Shown piece by piece: positions 33,117-45,775 of a stretch of DNA of 64,000 bases; position 1 is the first letter of the stretch; each line of letters opens with the position of its first letter. The stretch spans positions 1 to 64,000 of the forward strand of contig MU858239.1 of assembly GCA_033297075.1 (NCBI GenBank), in the 5' to 3' direction. The notes beneath the pieces were generated by a model that ran no database searches, had not been told where the DNA came from, and saw only the letters and a program-made list of their open reading frames with translations. The DNA comes from Rhypophila decipiens. Lineage: Eukaryota; Ascomycota; Sordariomycetes; Sordariales; Naviculisporaceae. Made by a program: the position numbers and the translations under genes.

Positions 33117-33953
33117 TTTTGGAGTTTCTTGACGTTGGAGAGGCTGACATTTATTGTCTGGCAATGATATCTCTGCTTGTTGTGCTCTTTGAAGGATCGA
33201 GGTCATGTGATACCACTGGGGAGGAATATAATGACCTGTTGATGGCACTGGAAGAGTTTGGCTATGTTTTTGTCAGTCTCTCTTAGATCCCCAGCACAAT
33301 ACCATGGCACGATTGATAAACAGAGGCATCAAACGCCGTGGTATTGGCGTGGACACCCCCAATAATTCCAATAAAATGCACGTTGACGTTATCGATGCAC
33401 GTTCTCGGCCCACCCAATTCCGTATTCAGCCACATATGCTCTCACGACTCACAAGAAATGTGCTTTTCAGCCCAATAATTATCACAATGCAAGGCGATCG
33501 GGGTGAAGTCCGTCTCCGGAGCCACCGAGTGCACTGAAGCATCCAGCTCGCCACACACGATGCACCGCATCCAGCCTGAGCAGGAAGTCCCCACGCCCAC
33601 TTGGCATTTCCAGCCTTGAAGGGTTAAGCCACCTGACAATCGTGCAGTTGTTGTTTGTTGATCAGTTGCAGTGGCTGGCTGCGGCCCAAGAGGGGTTCCC
33701 GCCCTCCCTTGGTTCCTTCCTCATGGGAGTCTCCGATATTTTGAGAAACTGACCAGACCGTTTGTCTTGGGGCTAAGGGCTTTGTTATCTTATTTATAAT
33801 AACCCGACGGTCGTCAACGACGTTCCCTTGAGCCACGCCGCCTTACAATTTATCAACCTAACCTGCTACCACTCTTATACATCACACTAGAACCTACTAT
33901 CGTATCGTTGCCTATCCACAGCGTACCCTCCGCATTGCCACTTGAATTTCTCA
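33117..33953. other. intergenic, no supported gene
   Basis: About 0.8 kb between the permease and the carboxylesterase. A short run of TTATAATAA-like sequence near 33790 may belong to the esterase promoter. No gene is supported. Confidence 0.5.
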
Positions 33954-36087
33954 ATGTTCAATATTTGGACCGCTTCCCTCCTGGCCGGCCTGCTGATCGC
34001 CTCGGTGTATGCAGGCTGTCCAGATAAGTCAGAATATCCCAAAGTCACACTTGGGTGGGGCTCCTATCTGCCCACGGACTGCGATTCTACTCTAGACGTA
34101 AGTGTCTCACCTGGCACTCGACTCTCGAAACTCCGAGTCTTGTGATTAACATCCAATTTAGATTTACATATTCCGCAACATTCGTTTTGGGAAAGCCCCT
34201 GACGGTTCATCTGGTGGAACCCGCCGCTTTGCACAATCCCAACCTCCAGCCGACATCTCAAACCCCCAGGATGTCATTATAGAACCACCAACAGGGCCCA
34301 CGGCTTGTCTCGCGGTCCCGGTACCGAATAACAACGGAGACAAAGAGCACAATACTCCCGACTACGGCAGTCCCATCCAAGCACCAGGCGACAGTAGCAC
34401 CGATACAAGCGAAGACTGCCTCTTCTTGGACGTTTACGTCCCAATCTCTGCCATCCCCACCAGTGCCGAGAGTGAGACAGTTGCCACTCCGCTTCCCGTC
34501 GTGGTTTGGATATACGGTGGCGCCTATCTGTTCGGGTCCAAAGACGGTGGGCTGGCGAATAAGCTTCCATTCTATGATGGCCATGGCCTGATCCAAGGAG
34601 CACAAGCCCTCGGGTCCAATCTAATCTTCGTCACTGGAAACTACCGTCTCGCTCATCTCGGCTGGCTGGCAGGACCCATCGTGAATGACATGACTGATCC
34701 GGATCAAGCCGTCACAAATGCGGGATTCACAGACCAGCGACTTCTCCTTGAATTTGTCCAGTCCTACATTGGTCACTTCGGCGGGGACCCCGGCCAGGTC
34801 ACCGCCTTTGGGGAGTCAGCAGGAGCGAGCAGCATTTTACATCATCTCGTTGCTAAGAATGATGATGGGAGTCCCCGCGATCCTCTGTTCAAGCAAGCTG
34901 TCATGCAGAGCCCGGCATACCAGTGGATTTGGGACCAGACACCCAGCGGCGTTTCCCAAGTCATCTTTGACAACTTTACAGTCAATGTGCAACCATGCAG
35001 TGCCTACCAGGGCGTCGAGGCCCTCTCGTGCGTCCAAAACAACGCAACCTCGGATCAGATCCAGGCCGCCATGACTGCATACGGGAACATAGCCTACTCT
35101 ACAGGCATTTTCAACCTCGGCCCTGTAGTAGACGGCACGACATTCCCATCCCTCCCAGTGCAACTGCTCGAGTCTGGAAAATTTCAGTTCCACCCAAGAG
35201 TCACCGCTATCATTGCCTCTCACGTGGCAGACGAGGCCGCCAGCTTCGTGCCCAAGTACGCAACATCAGATTCGGGGTTCCAACTGCTCCTGGACTACTT
35301 TCTACCCGGTACTTCGACGGTCCGCACTTCCCAGAAGAAGTGCATCACCACGCGCTATTCCAACTACGAGATAGAAGATCAAGCCAACCAAGTCATTCAG
35401 GACTCCATGTTTGTCTGCAACGTTCGGTTTACCTACGATGCTGTTGAAGCAGCATCGGCAGCAGCATCAACCTCTTCCTCAACAAAGGCTGTAGGCAAAT
35501 CCCCATCCATCTGGCTCATGGACTACGCCTTTTTTGCCAAAGCCATCCTCGGTTACGACCTAGCACAGCACGGAACAGACCTGATGCCCACCTTCTGGAA
35601 CGACGCCACCACTCAAGACCCGTCCGGCGTGGTCCAGTTCATCTGCGATCATGTCAAGCAAATACTACCGGCGGCATGTCGGATGTATCTGAATAACATT
35701 TATTTCCCCGCCATGGTCAACATGCGACCGACCTACCAAGCCTACATGGCCAGTTTTATCACGAGTGGGAATCCCAACCCGAGCAGCGGCAAGCTGCCTG
35801 TCTGGCCGGCCCCCTCAGGGGACGGGAATAATGTGCTACAGATCACCAACCTGATGCCGAACTTTGTCCAAACGGAAAGCCCGGACCAGTTGATTCTCGA
35901 GGATACGTGCCAGTTCTGGAAGACGATGGCTGATTCGGCGACGAGCGGGACGGCTCCGGATGAGAAGATATGTGTGCCGAAGCCGAACCTGGGAGTGGAT
36001 AAAGCTGAAGGTGAGAATGGAGCTGAAGGTGAAGGGCAGGGAATTAGGAAGGAGGAAGAAAACCCGATTGTTTGGGATGAGTTGTGA
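33954..36087 (+). CDS. secreted type-B carboxylesterase/lipase
   Basis: Two exons: 33954-34097 and 34162-36087 (intron GTAAGT...TTAG, 64 nt), 689 residues. Hydrolyses carboxylic esters; cholinesterase/lipase fold, probably extracellular. The signal peptide is residues 1-20 (WTASLLAGLLIASVYA). The splice restores IYIFRNIRFGKAP, the family's N-terminal block. SEDCLFLDVYVP precedes the oxyanion-hole loop YGGAYLFGS. The nucleophile elbow GESAGAS places Ser267. DEAASF (acid) and the LAQHGTD region (His) are candidate triad partners. The C-terminal 60 residues are low-complexity and acidic, unusual for the family but still in frame. The substrate (triglyceride, feruloyl-type or sterol ester) is not readable. 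Confidence 0.92.
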
Positions 36088-39000
36088 TTTATGACAACTA
36101 CCCGGATCTTCACTGTTGGGCCAGCTGGTAATACATGATATTAAGGGTATGGAGCAATCCATAATCCGTCACTATATACGGTTGACCATGATGGCCTCAC
36201 ACTCTGATGCAATGGTATACAGTAACCTGCAAATATTGACTGATCTGGCTGCTGATTTTCCGACCAGATTCGACTGCCCGAGCTGAGCTGCAAGCCCTGA
36301 AGACCATACAGTTTTGATGGTTCGGGTATCCTTGAGTGTGCGGTGTTGTCAATACCTAAACCCTCTCATATTGCGGACTTCTATATGTTCCATATCATCG
36401 TATGATACAGGTTCAACATGCCCCGCCATACAGACATTGAGCTCGAGGACATCGGGGAGCCCGTCAAGCCAATTCCAACCACCGAGGTTATCGAACTCAC
36501 CGACAGGCGATTTATACCGAAATAGGTCGCTCGTCGCTCAGTGTTGCCCTTGCCAGCATCGTTCCGGTCGTACTCGTTCTTCGCGGCTTCCAACGTTTGG
36601 ACAATCTCAGCACTTGGGATCGCCGAGCAACACCATTCATCATGATCTATTGTTAGTGGTCCAGGTGTGGTGGGTTTGCAAGAAGACCCCAACGCCACTG
36701 CCATATCATGACAGTTACCTCTCTGTTGCGTGGCTTCTCAAGACAAGTCATGGTCCAGCATGGTCACAAAGTGCCTTGTGCGGCTAACGGAAAGGGACTT
36801 GCAGAAGGGCTGGGGCAGTTTGGTCCCATGGCGTACAGAGTAGAGCCGACCAAGGATGGACTGGAGGAATGGGGGCTTCGGGGCAGTGGCTAAAGGCTTA
36901 CTTTCCATGCTGGACTCTGACAAATACCTTTGACGAACGGGGAAAACGGCAACCTTTCTTACAAAAGGAGTTACCAATGCGAAGCAGAGAAGTTAACATT
37001 GTTGATTTTGTGGTCTTATGTCTAGATTCGGATGCCTCATGCCCAGTCACTACGTATTCACTAGTGCTGGCACGTAAACAGGCAAGGGTCTTTTCATTCC
37101 AAGTTAGTCTGTGTAGCCTAGAATACTACGTTATGTAAAACAGCTCTTGAAGCTAATAGCGTGAGCTGGGCGGATGCCTCGGGGGACATGCATATAAGAT
37201 GGAGCAGGACTCCTCAGCCCCACAGAAGCCAACAGCCAAGTATCGGCCATAGTCGGCCATTCGAGTAGTTTGTAACCCGTAGGCAGGCACGCAGGTCAGG
37301 CCATTCAGATCCTGCCTTGGCGTCCGGGCAACCGAAAGTTCACGATGTGACATGGACTCCTCCCTCGGCACAAACTTATGCACACTTTTGGACTTTTTTA
37401 ACGACACTGTAGATCCTTGCTGGAAGAACCAAACTAATGGACTTTATGGTTATAGGATTCCATACCACACCTTGGAGTTTGTGTAACTATCACGAGTTAT
37501 TTTGGGGGTACAAGTATTACTTATCGGGAGTTGCCGAAGCTCCCATTCTCTTTGCCTTTCACCGAGCCAGTAGCCGTGGCCAAAGAAGCGGCACAGTATC
37601 GAATATCGATATCCCACAGAAAGTATTTGGCATATGCACATATGCACATATCAAATGCATATGCACGGGGCTTCGGCCAATGAGCCGTACACATGTACAC
37701 GTGTAGAACCACACCGCCCACGTGGAAGCCGCGGTACTCAGAGCCGGGAAGGAGCAGAGGCGGGGAGGAGGACGCTTAAGCTTCCTTTGGACTGCGCTAA
37801 GCCAAGTGTAGTAAATGTGGTGGCAGAGAACTGCCGTCGTGCCGTATCATCTCTTCGGTCTGAAGGCCTCTGTGGTTTATTACCGTCACCGAGACTCTCG
37901 CTCAACACACCATAACCCTCAGAGGTGGTGCCGGGAGGGTTTTGTCCGACACACACCGTAGCAGGTCGTGTTCCCAGCATCTTCGTTTCCATGAACAAGC
38001 TTCTGTTTAACTCCTCCCGGGCCGGTTTCAAGACCGCAATACCTAACGCTCCAGGCAAACGACATCCAGCTTGTTGCGGCAAAATATCTCACTCTGCCAA
38101 TGTCGATTGACTCGATTCCGGCTTTGCAGGAGAAAAACTCAGATCATCGGAATTCGCTCCACTCTAGCAGACTATTTATTACCATGATGTATTGTGTCGG
38201 GCTTTCTCCGTAAATCAGCATCTTACGAGTCACGACAAGGCTCCCCAGTCGCCGACTCCCCACATCCAAGAACAACACAACCCACCGACCTTAGCGAGAA
38301 CGAGAACGGGCCGCAACATGATGCAACCTTCTTGCGAGGAGACGTGCAAAGTTCACACCCACAAGCGTCGGTGAGAAGTAGTCAAAAAAAACCCCTACAG
38401 AGTACGGAATACGGATAAAGGTTACCTAGAACAGAGAGCTGCACATGTAATACCTATGTAGAATTCCTTCGGAAATACGGAGAAGCAAGGAAGATTCACC
38501 GAGGTGGACACTAACGACGCCACGCCGAGTGGGGGATACCGTTTGAGTGGATAGTTCGCCCAAAGATAGCACCGGGGATGGACTAGCGACGCCGGGGAAG
38601 GGACCCATGGGGTCCCAAAACCTTCTTGCCCTCTTTTGGTGAAAGCCCTTGTCACTAGTCCAAGGTACACCTGAGACAGTGGGGGGGAGGTGGATTGGTA
38701 GACAGTTGAATCCACGAGCCCGCTTTCGGTCCCTGGTATTTCGACTTTTCTCCCTCATAACTTGGATGCCTGGTTTAATAGTAAGAAGAGCTAATCGTAG
38801 ACTCGTTACTTCAAAGAACCGTCTAATCGTCGTCCGGGTCGTGCAACGCGAGGACTTAGTGTACAGAAAACAATCCACTCGTATCATCCTTGCTACGGGT
38901 TAGTTACCAGAAGAAAGCAAGCAATGAAGGTCTTGGCTGGGGGCATATACGAGACTACGACACTGAACTGCAGATATCGAATTCAAGAACCAACAGCTGC

Positions 39001-39443
39001 AAGCTGCAGCTGCAGAAGCAGCTTATCGGATTATTGGCTGCAGAATGTAACCACATAACTTCTTTGGGACGGACTGCACTAGACTAGACCCGATACCCTG
39101 GGTAGGCCGTCCTAAGCCCGGCCGATATCCTGGTGGGTGGTTCTGTGATGCAACAAATTGGAAAGCATGGCATCCCTGCACCATGTGTCGAACCAGAAAT
39201 GCACTGATTCCAATCTATTGTACGAGAATGTGACTCTGTGTGCATGTGGAATCGCGGATTTTCTACCAACATGCAGAACGCTAGCCTGGGACCCCGGGCG
39301 ATGGCGACAGAGTCGTGGGAGTCCACTTTGCAATGAAGATATCATGAAGCCCAGTCCCCGTCTTTCCACCACGGCTTTTTCTTTCTTCTCATCGTCCTCG
39401 GTCCCTCTTCACTCCTCACTTCCTTCCTTAGCCAGCGCCCATC
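36088..39443. other. 3.4-kb gene-empty stretch
   Basis: Many open frames, none convincing on either strand. One frame at about 36420-36525 begins MPRHTDIELEDIGEPVKP and hits a stop after 35 codons; it could be a degraded N-terminus. Short palindromic CATATGCAC repeats lie near 37632-37675. GCAGCTGCAG-type palindromes lie near 38990-39045. The content suggests decayed sequence, perhaps transposon remnants, but I recognise no element. Confidence 0.5.
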
Positions 39444-40876
39444 ATGGTGGCCATCAAGCAGCTCAGTTGCCTCCTTTCGGCTCTTTCACTCGTGACCGCC
39501 TCATCTGCTGCCCGGGTCAAGCGTGATGAGTTCACGCACGAGGAGATCGTCCAGGGCGACGCCCTTGCAGCCCTGGCCGAGGTAGCTCTCGAGGAAAGCT
39601 TGCCTACGGATATCTCGTCGGCCAAGATGGTGCGCCGCACCTTTGGCGGCTCCTGCAATGCCAGGAACGTCAAGATCCGTCGGGAATGGCGCACCCTCAG
39701 CAAGAGCCAGCGCAAGAACTACATTGCTGCTGTCAAGTGCATGCAAAACAAGCCCTCCCTCCTGGCGCCCGGTGTCGCCCCAGCCTCCAAGTCCCTCTTT
39801 GATGACTTTGTGGTCATCCACTACCAACAGACCATCTTCATCCACAATACTGTAAGGATTCTTATTCCCAACCCATTATTGACACAGACTGACCTTTGAC
39901 CAGGGAAATTTCCTCACCTGGCACAGATATTACACCCACGTGTATGAGCAGCACCTCAAGGCGTGCGGCTACACCGGTAGGTTCAGTCCTCGCTGCCCAC
40001 CGCACTCTCAGCTAGTAGGTCGCTAACATGCCGACCCCTCCAGGCACTGCCCCCTACTGGGAATGGAGTCTCGACGTCAACAACCCGGCCGCCTCCCCCG
40101 TCTTTGACGGCTCAGACACCTCGCTCGGTGGAAACGGCGCTTACTTTCCTCATGAGGGCCTGATCCTCTCCGAGCCACCACTCGCGGACACGGCACCCCT
40201 TTTGATCCCTCTCCCGGCCGGAAACGGCGGAGGCTGCGTCACCACCGGCCCCTTCGGCAACATGACCGTCAACATCGGTGCCGCCGCGCTAGGAACGTAC
40301 GGCAGCACAGCTTCCTATGCCGCGCCCGACCCTCTCGGCCTGGGCAACTCGCGCTGCCTGAAGCGTGATCTCAACTCTGGCATTGCCAAAAAGTACAACA
40401 CTTTTTACAACTCGACGAGCTTGATCCTGAACTACAACAACATCGAGCAGTTCCAGGGCCATATGCAGGGCGATCCCCGCATTGTGCGTGGCCAGATGGG
40501 CGTTCATGGTGGTGGCCACTTCATCATCGGGGGTGACCCCGGTGGTGATCCCTTCATCAGCCCTGGTGACCCGGCCTTCTTTTTGCATCACGGCCAGATC
40601 GATCGTCTTTACTGGATCTGGCAGGCGCTGGATTTCCCCAACAGACAGGTCAGTGTCCCTTCTTTTTTCTTTTCTCCTTGTCCTTTTGCCGCCAATATGG
40701 AAACTAACCCTCGCATCTAGAATGTCCATGGTTCCAACGTCTTTATGGATCTCTTCCCCAGCGCGAATACCACGCTGGATGACATTATTGACATCTCGCC
40801 GCTTGCCCCGCCTGTCAAGATCAGGGACATGATGAACACACTGGGTGGCTCGCCGTTGTGCTATGTCTATCTTTGA
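39444..40876 (+). CDS. tyrosinase-family copper oxidase
   Basis: Four exons: 39444-39851, 39904-39976, 40044-40648 and 40721-40876, 413 residues. A signal peptide (about 1-22) is followed by a VKRDE dibasic stretch, so it is probably secreted or vacuolar with a short propeptide. The type-3 copper CuA site is rebuilt across the first splice: IHYQQTIFIHNT joined to GNFLTWHRYY (His126, His134, His143). CuB is VHGGGHF plus FFLHHGQIDRLYWIWQ. All six copper-ligand histidines appear present. The family oxidises phenols (monophenols or o-diphenols) in melanin or secondary metabolism. The length is short, like AoMelB-lacking/secreted bacterial-like fungal tyrosinases, with no long C-terminal lid domain. 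Introns begin GTAAGG, GTAGGT and GTCAGT. Confidence 0.92.
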
Positions 40877-41600
40877 GTTGCGTGTCTAAGGGTACTGGGA
40901 AATAAGGGGGATCCAACTATTGTGAATTAGCTATCTCTCAAATTCATAAGAGCTTATCGTGGCTTCTGTTTGCTTCATGTTGGCTCTTGTAGTGGTCCAT
41001 TGATGTCAAGTAAGCGCCGGTGGTGACTGTTGAAACTCTAAATTAGTTCGTCCCGTTCTCTAGCAACCCTTTCATCTCCGGTGAGATGGCGAAGAAGGAA
41101 ACTGGAAAAAGCGGAAAGAGCTTCGGGGTGTGGGGTAGCACAAGGACCATGTTTCATGCATGCCCAGAGAAACCAGAGCAGGGAGAAGGGTGAGCTCCTT
41201 CCTCCAGGCAGCGGCACGTGATCTTTGTGGCTGGTCTAGACCCAAACGACTCGACGAGATGCAGAACGACAACACCACACACCCGTGTCATACCTACCCT
41301 AACCCCACTTGACATATAAGACGGAAAGAACGGTCACTGCAGGCGAGTTTAAATCGACTGATGGTCAGCACTTCGGTTTTCACCAACGCCATTCAAATCT
41401 TCCACCCTTCAACAAACTTTCCGCCTCTTCCGCGGCTATCCATCATCCCTTGCTTCCCAGGACACAATCCACTACGCCTTCGGCATCACGTTCAACTCTT
41501 CTTATTACTGTATCTCATTCCAAGCAGTGTTCATATCTTTTAACTCAACGTGGACGTGCAAGCAAACCCAGAGCTGCCACCCCGCAAGACCGTCAAAACA
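40877..41600. other. intergenic, no supported gene
   Basis: About 0.7 kb. CT-rich near 41390-41530, typical of the leader of the following gene. No other feature is seen. Confidence 0.5.
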
Positions 41601-42590
41601 ATGAACCCGCAAACCGCCTGCCGGCTAGCCAAACTAGCCGCCGAGATCCGGCTCCAAATCTACGCAATCTACCTCGACCTCGAGCTCCAATCAAGCCGCG
41701 TAATGACTTACTCGACCACTTACCTAACCGACCTCTCGACTCCGCGCATCTACCGAGCCTCCGCGCCACCCCCCTTAGCCCAAACATGCAAGTTCTTCTA
41801 CATCGATCTGGAACCTCTCTTCCGCCACGTGTTCGCCATCCACGTCATGCCCGCCCGCTGGGGCTTGCGCGTCGGCATGGGCGGGTACGGCTCCCCTTCA
41901 CCGGCCGAATCCGACGGTTGTAGATGGGATCCTGCCAAACCGACCGACGGAGGCGGGCTCGTCCTCACGCAGATGAAGAAATGCTATTTGCGCCTGAGTG
42001 ACCCCGAGATGGAGGGTCTTGACGCTTTGTCGGATTTCTTTGCCCAGGTGACGAGTAACGCTGAGCGAGAGCGCTGTAAGGAACAATTGTGGGATTTTGA
42101 GGGCCACGAGCGTGGCCGCGCGCGAGGGATTAGGAGGTTGCCGGCGGGACTTGGGCTTCGAGTTGTGCCGATACAGGGTGGTGGAGTGACGACCATTGGT
42201 TGGCCGGTGGGGCAGGGTAGTGCTACGGCGGCGACTGGCGGGACCTTGGGCATCTTGAGGGGCATGGGAACGTATGCTCCTGAGATGGGGCCTTCGAGGA
42301 GGAACGGACTGGGTAAAGCGGCTGAGGGTGTTCGGGAGCTTGTATTTGACTATGCGCCTATCAGGGGGGTTGGGTGTAAAAAGGTTGTATCGGAGGCGAT
42401 GGCCGAGGTTAAAGCTGAGCAGAGGCGGAAGATTGAAAAGAGGTTCTGGCGACTGGTTCGTGGCATGAGAAATTTGCAGGTTTTGAGGATTCGAGGAGAT
42501 GAGTGTCCTGGATGGTGGAAGGGGTATCTGGAGGAAAAGATGGCCAGGAGGATCAAAGCAGGGAGAATCCGGATTATAGTAAATGCTTGA
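41601..42590 (+). CDS. 2EXR/F-box-like fungal protein
   Basis: Single exon, 329 residues from the ATG at 41601. Upstream in-frame codons lack ATG. The N-terminus reads RLAKLAAEIRLQIYAIYLDLE, the leucine/isoleucine-rich start found in fungal 2EXR and related F-box-like proteins (LPxEIRLxIY). It is followed by a short linker and LAQTCKFFYIDLEPLF, the helix equivalent to the family's L..tCr.fY.e..p.fy. The middle (about 190-270) is Gly/Arg-rich. The C-terminus has FWRLVRGMRNLQVLRIRG, a leucine-rich-like strand. The function is unknown; such proteins are numerous and variable in Pezizomycotina. High GC and few repeats suggest it is intact. Confidence 0.65.
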   Translation: MNPQTACRLAKLAAEIRLQIYAIYLDLELQSSRVMTYSTTYLTDLSTPRIYRASAPPPLAQTCKFFYIDLEPLFRHVFAIHVMPARWGLRVGMGGYGSPSPAESDGCRWDPAKPTDGGGLVLTQMKKCYLRLSDPEMEGLDALSDFFAQVTSNAERERCKEQLWDFEGHERGRARGIRRLPAGLGLRVVPIQGGGVTTIGWPVGQGSATAATGGTLGILRGMGTYAPEMGPSRRNGLGKAAEGVRELVFDYAPIRGVGCKKVVSEAMAEVKAEQRRKIEKRFWRLVRGMRNLQVLRIRGDECPGWWKGYLEEKMARRIKAGRIRIIVNA

Positions 42591-42965
42591 GGAGACGACG
42601 TCACGACAGCGAGGATAGGACCCTAACACGGTACTGACGGTAGTATGTCTAACAGACACAGAATGTCAATTAGCGTGTAGCGAGGAAAATGGTATAGGGA
42701 ATAACCAATAAACATGATGATATCGATGATTTTGCTGACTTATACGGATGTTTTTGTCGTCAAAGTCGTTAGTTCTTTTGAACATTCTATCATTACAACA
42801 AGATCTCTCCAACAGTGCCATAAAATGTTGCTCAATTATGCTCATTCTGATTTTCGGCTCGGGCAGCAACTAATAATGAACAACAAAACAAGATTTCATT
42901 TCCATGCCCAACCAGGTATCAAGACCGTTGTTCATACCCTGTTATGAAGATCTCACAGATTCCCA

Positions 42966-43921
42966 CTACCAAAGCCGGAAGGGCGTCAAACGAGCCGCAG
43001 CAGCAGTGGACGATCTCGAGGTCGGCGGCAATGTGGAAACTGGAGCAGAGGGAGTGTCAGTGTCCGTAGTGGTGACGATAACGGTCGTCTCGGTACTCTG
43101 AGTCTCGCTTGGCTCTGTGCTGGCAGTATAAGTCTCCATTTCCTGCTCGAAGCAGACGAGTAGGAGTAGGAACCGAAAAATACCATTTCACGAATCACGT
43201 GATAACCATCATGGCGGCTTTCAAGGCCACAACAACAAACACTGCTCGCAAGTCCAACAGAGCCAAGAGACAGACAGGACAGTGTGAATAAAAGAAACTC
43301 ACCGGTCGAAGAAACGCCCGTCTCACTTGTCCCCGTCGTCGTCGTCGTCGACAGATCACTTGAACTGGATCCACCGCTCCCCGTGCTACTCGGCCCTCCA
43401 CTTCCAGAGGAAGGACAATCCGTCGGCGTCACAACGGTCGTCTCAGTCTGGCACCCTTCCAACCCGGCACAGCCCATCCCGCACGGGTGGGCATCGTACT
43501 TGGTCACCGGCTGGTCGGGACATCCGCATGGGGCGGTGACGGTCAATGGAGCGATGCAGGCGATGGTGACGCACTCGCTGCAGACTTCTGTTAGGCTGAG
43601 GATCGTCGGGCAGGTTGTTACTGTGGTCTGGGACGGGATGTCGTTGCTGAAGGGCGGCAGGTCGTCGGTGAATGTGCGGGTTATTGTTTCTGAGAGGGTC
43701 TGTGGCGGGTTGGTTGGGAGGGTCAGGTGGATTGATTGGCCTGATACTAGGACGGCGGTTGATCTGCTTGGAGTTAGAATTATTTTCTTTCAGTTGTATT
43801 TCGGGGTTCTTGAGAGCTTGTTGGTTGATAGATGACAGTGTTTATGTGAGGTTGGGGTTGATACTCACGTGATAAGTGATACGGCCATCACCGCCGCGCT
43901 GGAGGGAGAAAAATGGACCAT
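42966..43921 (-). CDS. secreted Ser/Thr-rich cysteine-containing protein
   Basis: Three exons: 43921-43869, 43763-43303 and 43114-42966, 220 residues by splice reasoning. Donors are GTGAGT at both introns; acceptors are CAG. The start, MVHFSPSSAAVMAVSLIT, continues across the splice into STAVLVSG, a plausible signal peptide. A cysteine block (CPTILSLTEVCSECVTIACI ... APCGCPD ... HPCGMGCAGLEGC ... CP) carries about ten cysteines. The rest is Ser/Thr/Gly-rich, expected to be O-glycosylated, as in fungal cell-wall or mating/development proteins. The last exon ends TAAAARLTPFRLW without a clear GPI signal, so the 3' end is the least certain part. I do not recognise a named family. Confidence 0.65.
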
Positions 43922-45775
43922 TATTGCAAAGATTTGAGAAAATTACGAAAAGATAATATTAGGTGAAAAGGAGGGATCAAAGCATGCAAGAGATCAATCG
44001 GGGTCGGGCAGGCTTATAATACGTAGTCGGCAACCACCTTGTTGTTGAAATAGGAAGGTGGAACAGGACCTGTCGAAGAAAAAGGTGAGAGAAACAGGAA
44101 ACTTGAAACATTTTTCTGGATGATCTTTCTTGGGCTTTTCTCGTCAGGTGCCTGTTAGCGTGTCACTTGGCGGTCGGGCAGTGCCATATTGGCCGCCCGG
44201 CACTCGAAGACAGCACATCGGTCGGGGAAGCATTGCGGGGGGTTTCAGCCGCTTCGGGAAACGAGATGGCGGGGAGCTCGTGGAGGGTTCAGGGGGCTTG
44301 ATTGGCGAGCTTGAGGTGCTGCGTCATCAATACGACACAGCGTTGATTGACCTTCTTAAAGCATTCGTCTCCGTCAGGTGATCGACGTCGGTCGTTTGTG
44401 ATTCCACACTCTTAGAGGGGAAGATTAATGCTGTGTAAGTTGAGCATATTGGGATGTGTTGGACATTGTTCTTGAGCCCAAGTGGTGCAAGTCAAATCTT
44501 CGACATCCGGAGGTACTTTCACTGTCACATCACAAACGTTGCTAGTGGCTGCTGCACGTTGCCCGGCGGCTGATGTTGACGTGGAAGATACCGAGATACC
44601 CCCTGTGAGCTGGATGAGCTGAACTGGCGGTCCGGCCATCTGGACCAACAGGAAGAAGACATGAAAGACAGACCTACAAAGTGGGGACATGCTAGGACGT
44701 TTTAGTGAGTAAGCTCAACTCAAAGAGGAAAATAGGTGTGTCAACAGGTCATGTTCTCGAGGTATCCAGAGACTGTTCCACTCGGAAGAAAGATGAAGAG
44801 GACCTGTCCCCATACGGATACTCTCTTTATATTAGTATGACAAGAGCAATCACCCATCAGCTCGCGTTTCTTCGTATAAAAATCATATGCCCGCTGGCTA
44901 ACTAAACTTCTCGAACGACAATGATCTCTTGGACAGCCCGGCAGGTGATGAAAGTCCCGATGATGCGAATTCAACTTGACTAACTAACACCTCTTGACTC
45001 TAGTCGAGATTCGCAAGACCAATCAGCAAGTAAGTAGTTCACTGGACTGGCTGAATTTACTTACAAGGCTTATTTATCAAGTCGATTCCGGTTCCCAAAA
45101 GTTGCGTGCCAGGGTTAGGGTTATGAGTGATCAAGTACTGATCACCTCAGTCACAATCTAGTATAACCTAGTAGTACAATCTTGGACAGGAAAATGCCGC
45201 TGAATTTAGCAAGTGATATTACCTGTTTTATTATACTTCGCGAATCTTATGTACAAGCGGCAGCAGACGCTCTACACGATTCATCACTAGGTAATCTAGG
45301 GAGTATGGTCGTCGATAGTCTAAAACATCTAGACCTAGACAATATCCTGCATCGAGAACAATCAGAACATGCAGTTACGGAGTGGGTAGGTATACCACAT
45401 TTTCAGCTCTTAGCTTCCGCCGTATCTTGCATGATCACAGTCATTTTGGGAACCATACATGTCTAGCGGCATGTCAGTGGCCAGTTGAACGTGCCATGCT
45501 CTTCTCTCATTGATCGAGATATTGAGCTATTTTCTATCGTGCGTCCGAGACATAAGGCCTAGCCCAGTCCCTCAACACCGATATCCACATCCGGCACGAA
45601 CTCCGTAGCCATATAGCCACTCGGGGGCGTACAGACATGCCCATAACGAAAGCGGCACAGATGAGGATCAATACTGTAAGTATAAATAAAGCCAGTCACA
45701 CTATCTCGATGCTAAGGATTTGGCCCTTTGACTTTCTCACGCATACATATTTCTGTCTGGTGAAGTGCCACCAAA
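43922..45775. other. intergenic, mostly without genes
   Basis: About 1.9 kb. It holds one possible small secreted protein (44412-44690), a short TTAGGG pair at 45114 and AT-rich sequence. The frames at 45182-45466 and 44130-44381 have no supporting signature. Confidence 0.4.
44412..44690 (-). CDS. possible small secreted protein
   Basis: Frame of 92 residues. It begins MSPLCRSVFHVFFLLVQMAG, which looks like a signal peptide. The mature part has three further cysteines and a Ser/Thr/Ala-rich patch. No family, no splice evidence and no promoter are seen. It might be a chance frame. Confidence 0.3.
   Translation of the reverse strand: MSPLCRSVFHVFFLLVQMAGPPVQLIQLTGGISVSSTSTSAAGQRAAATSNVCDVTVKVPPDVEDLTCTTWAQEQCPTHPNMLNLHSINLPL

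Noticed and set aside
37632..37675. CATATGCACATATGCAC palindromic repeats as a replication or regulatory element
   Set aside because: Too short and isolated; nothing else supports an origin or operator.
38426..38887. Minus-strand frame of 153 codons that could be a transposon relic
   Set aside because: No transposase, reverse transcriptase or repeat termini could be identified in it or around it.
41898..42659. Minus-strand frame opposite the 2EXR-like gene
   Set aside because: Low-complexity Ser/Pro/Arg composition. The plus frame has the LAAEIRLQIY motif and is the better gene.
45182..45466. Plus-strand frame of 94 codons starting MDRKMPLNLASD
   Set aside because: No signal peptide, domain or supporting context; too short to claim.
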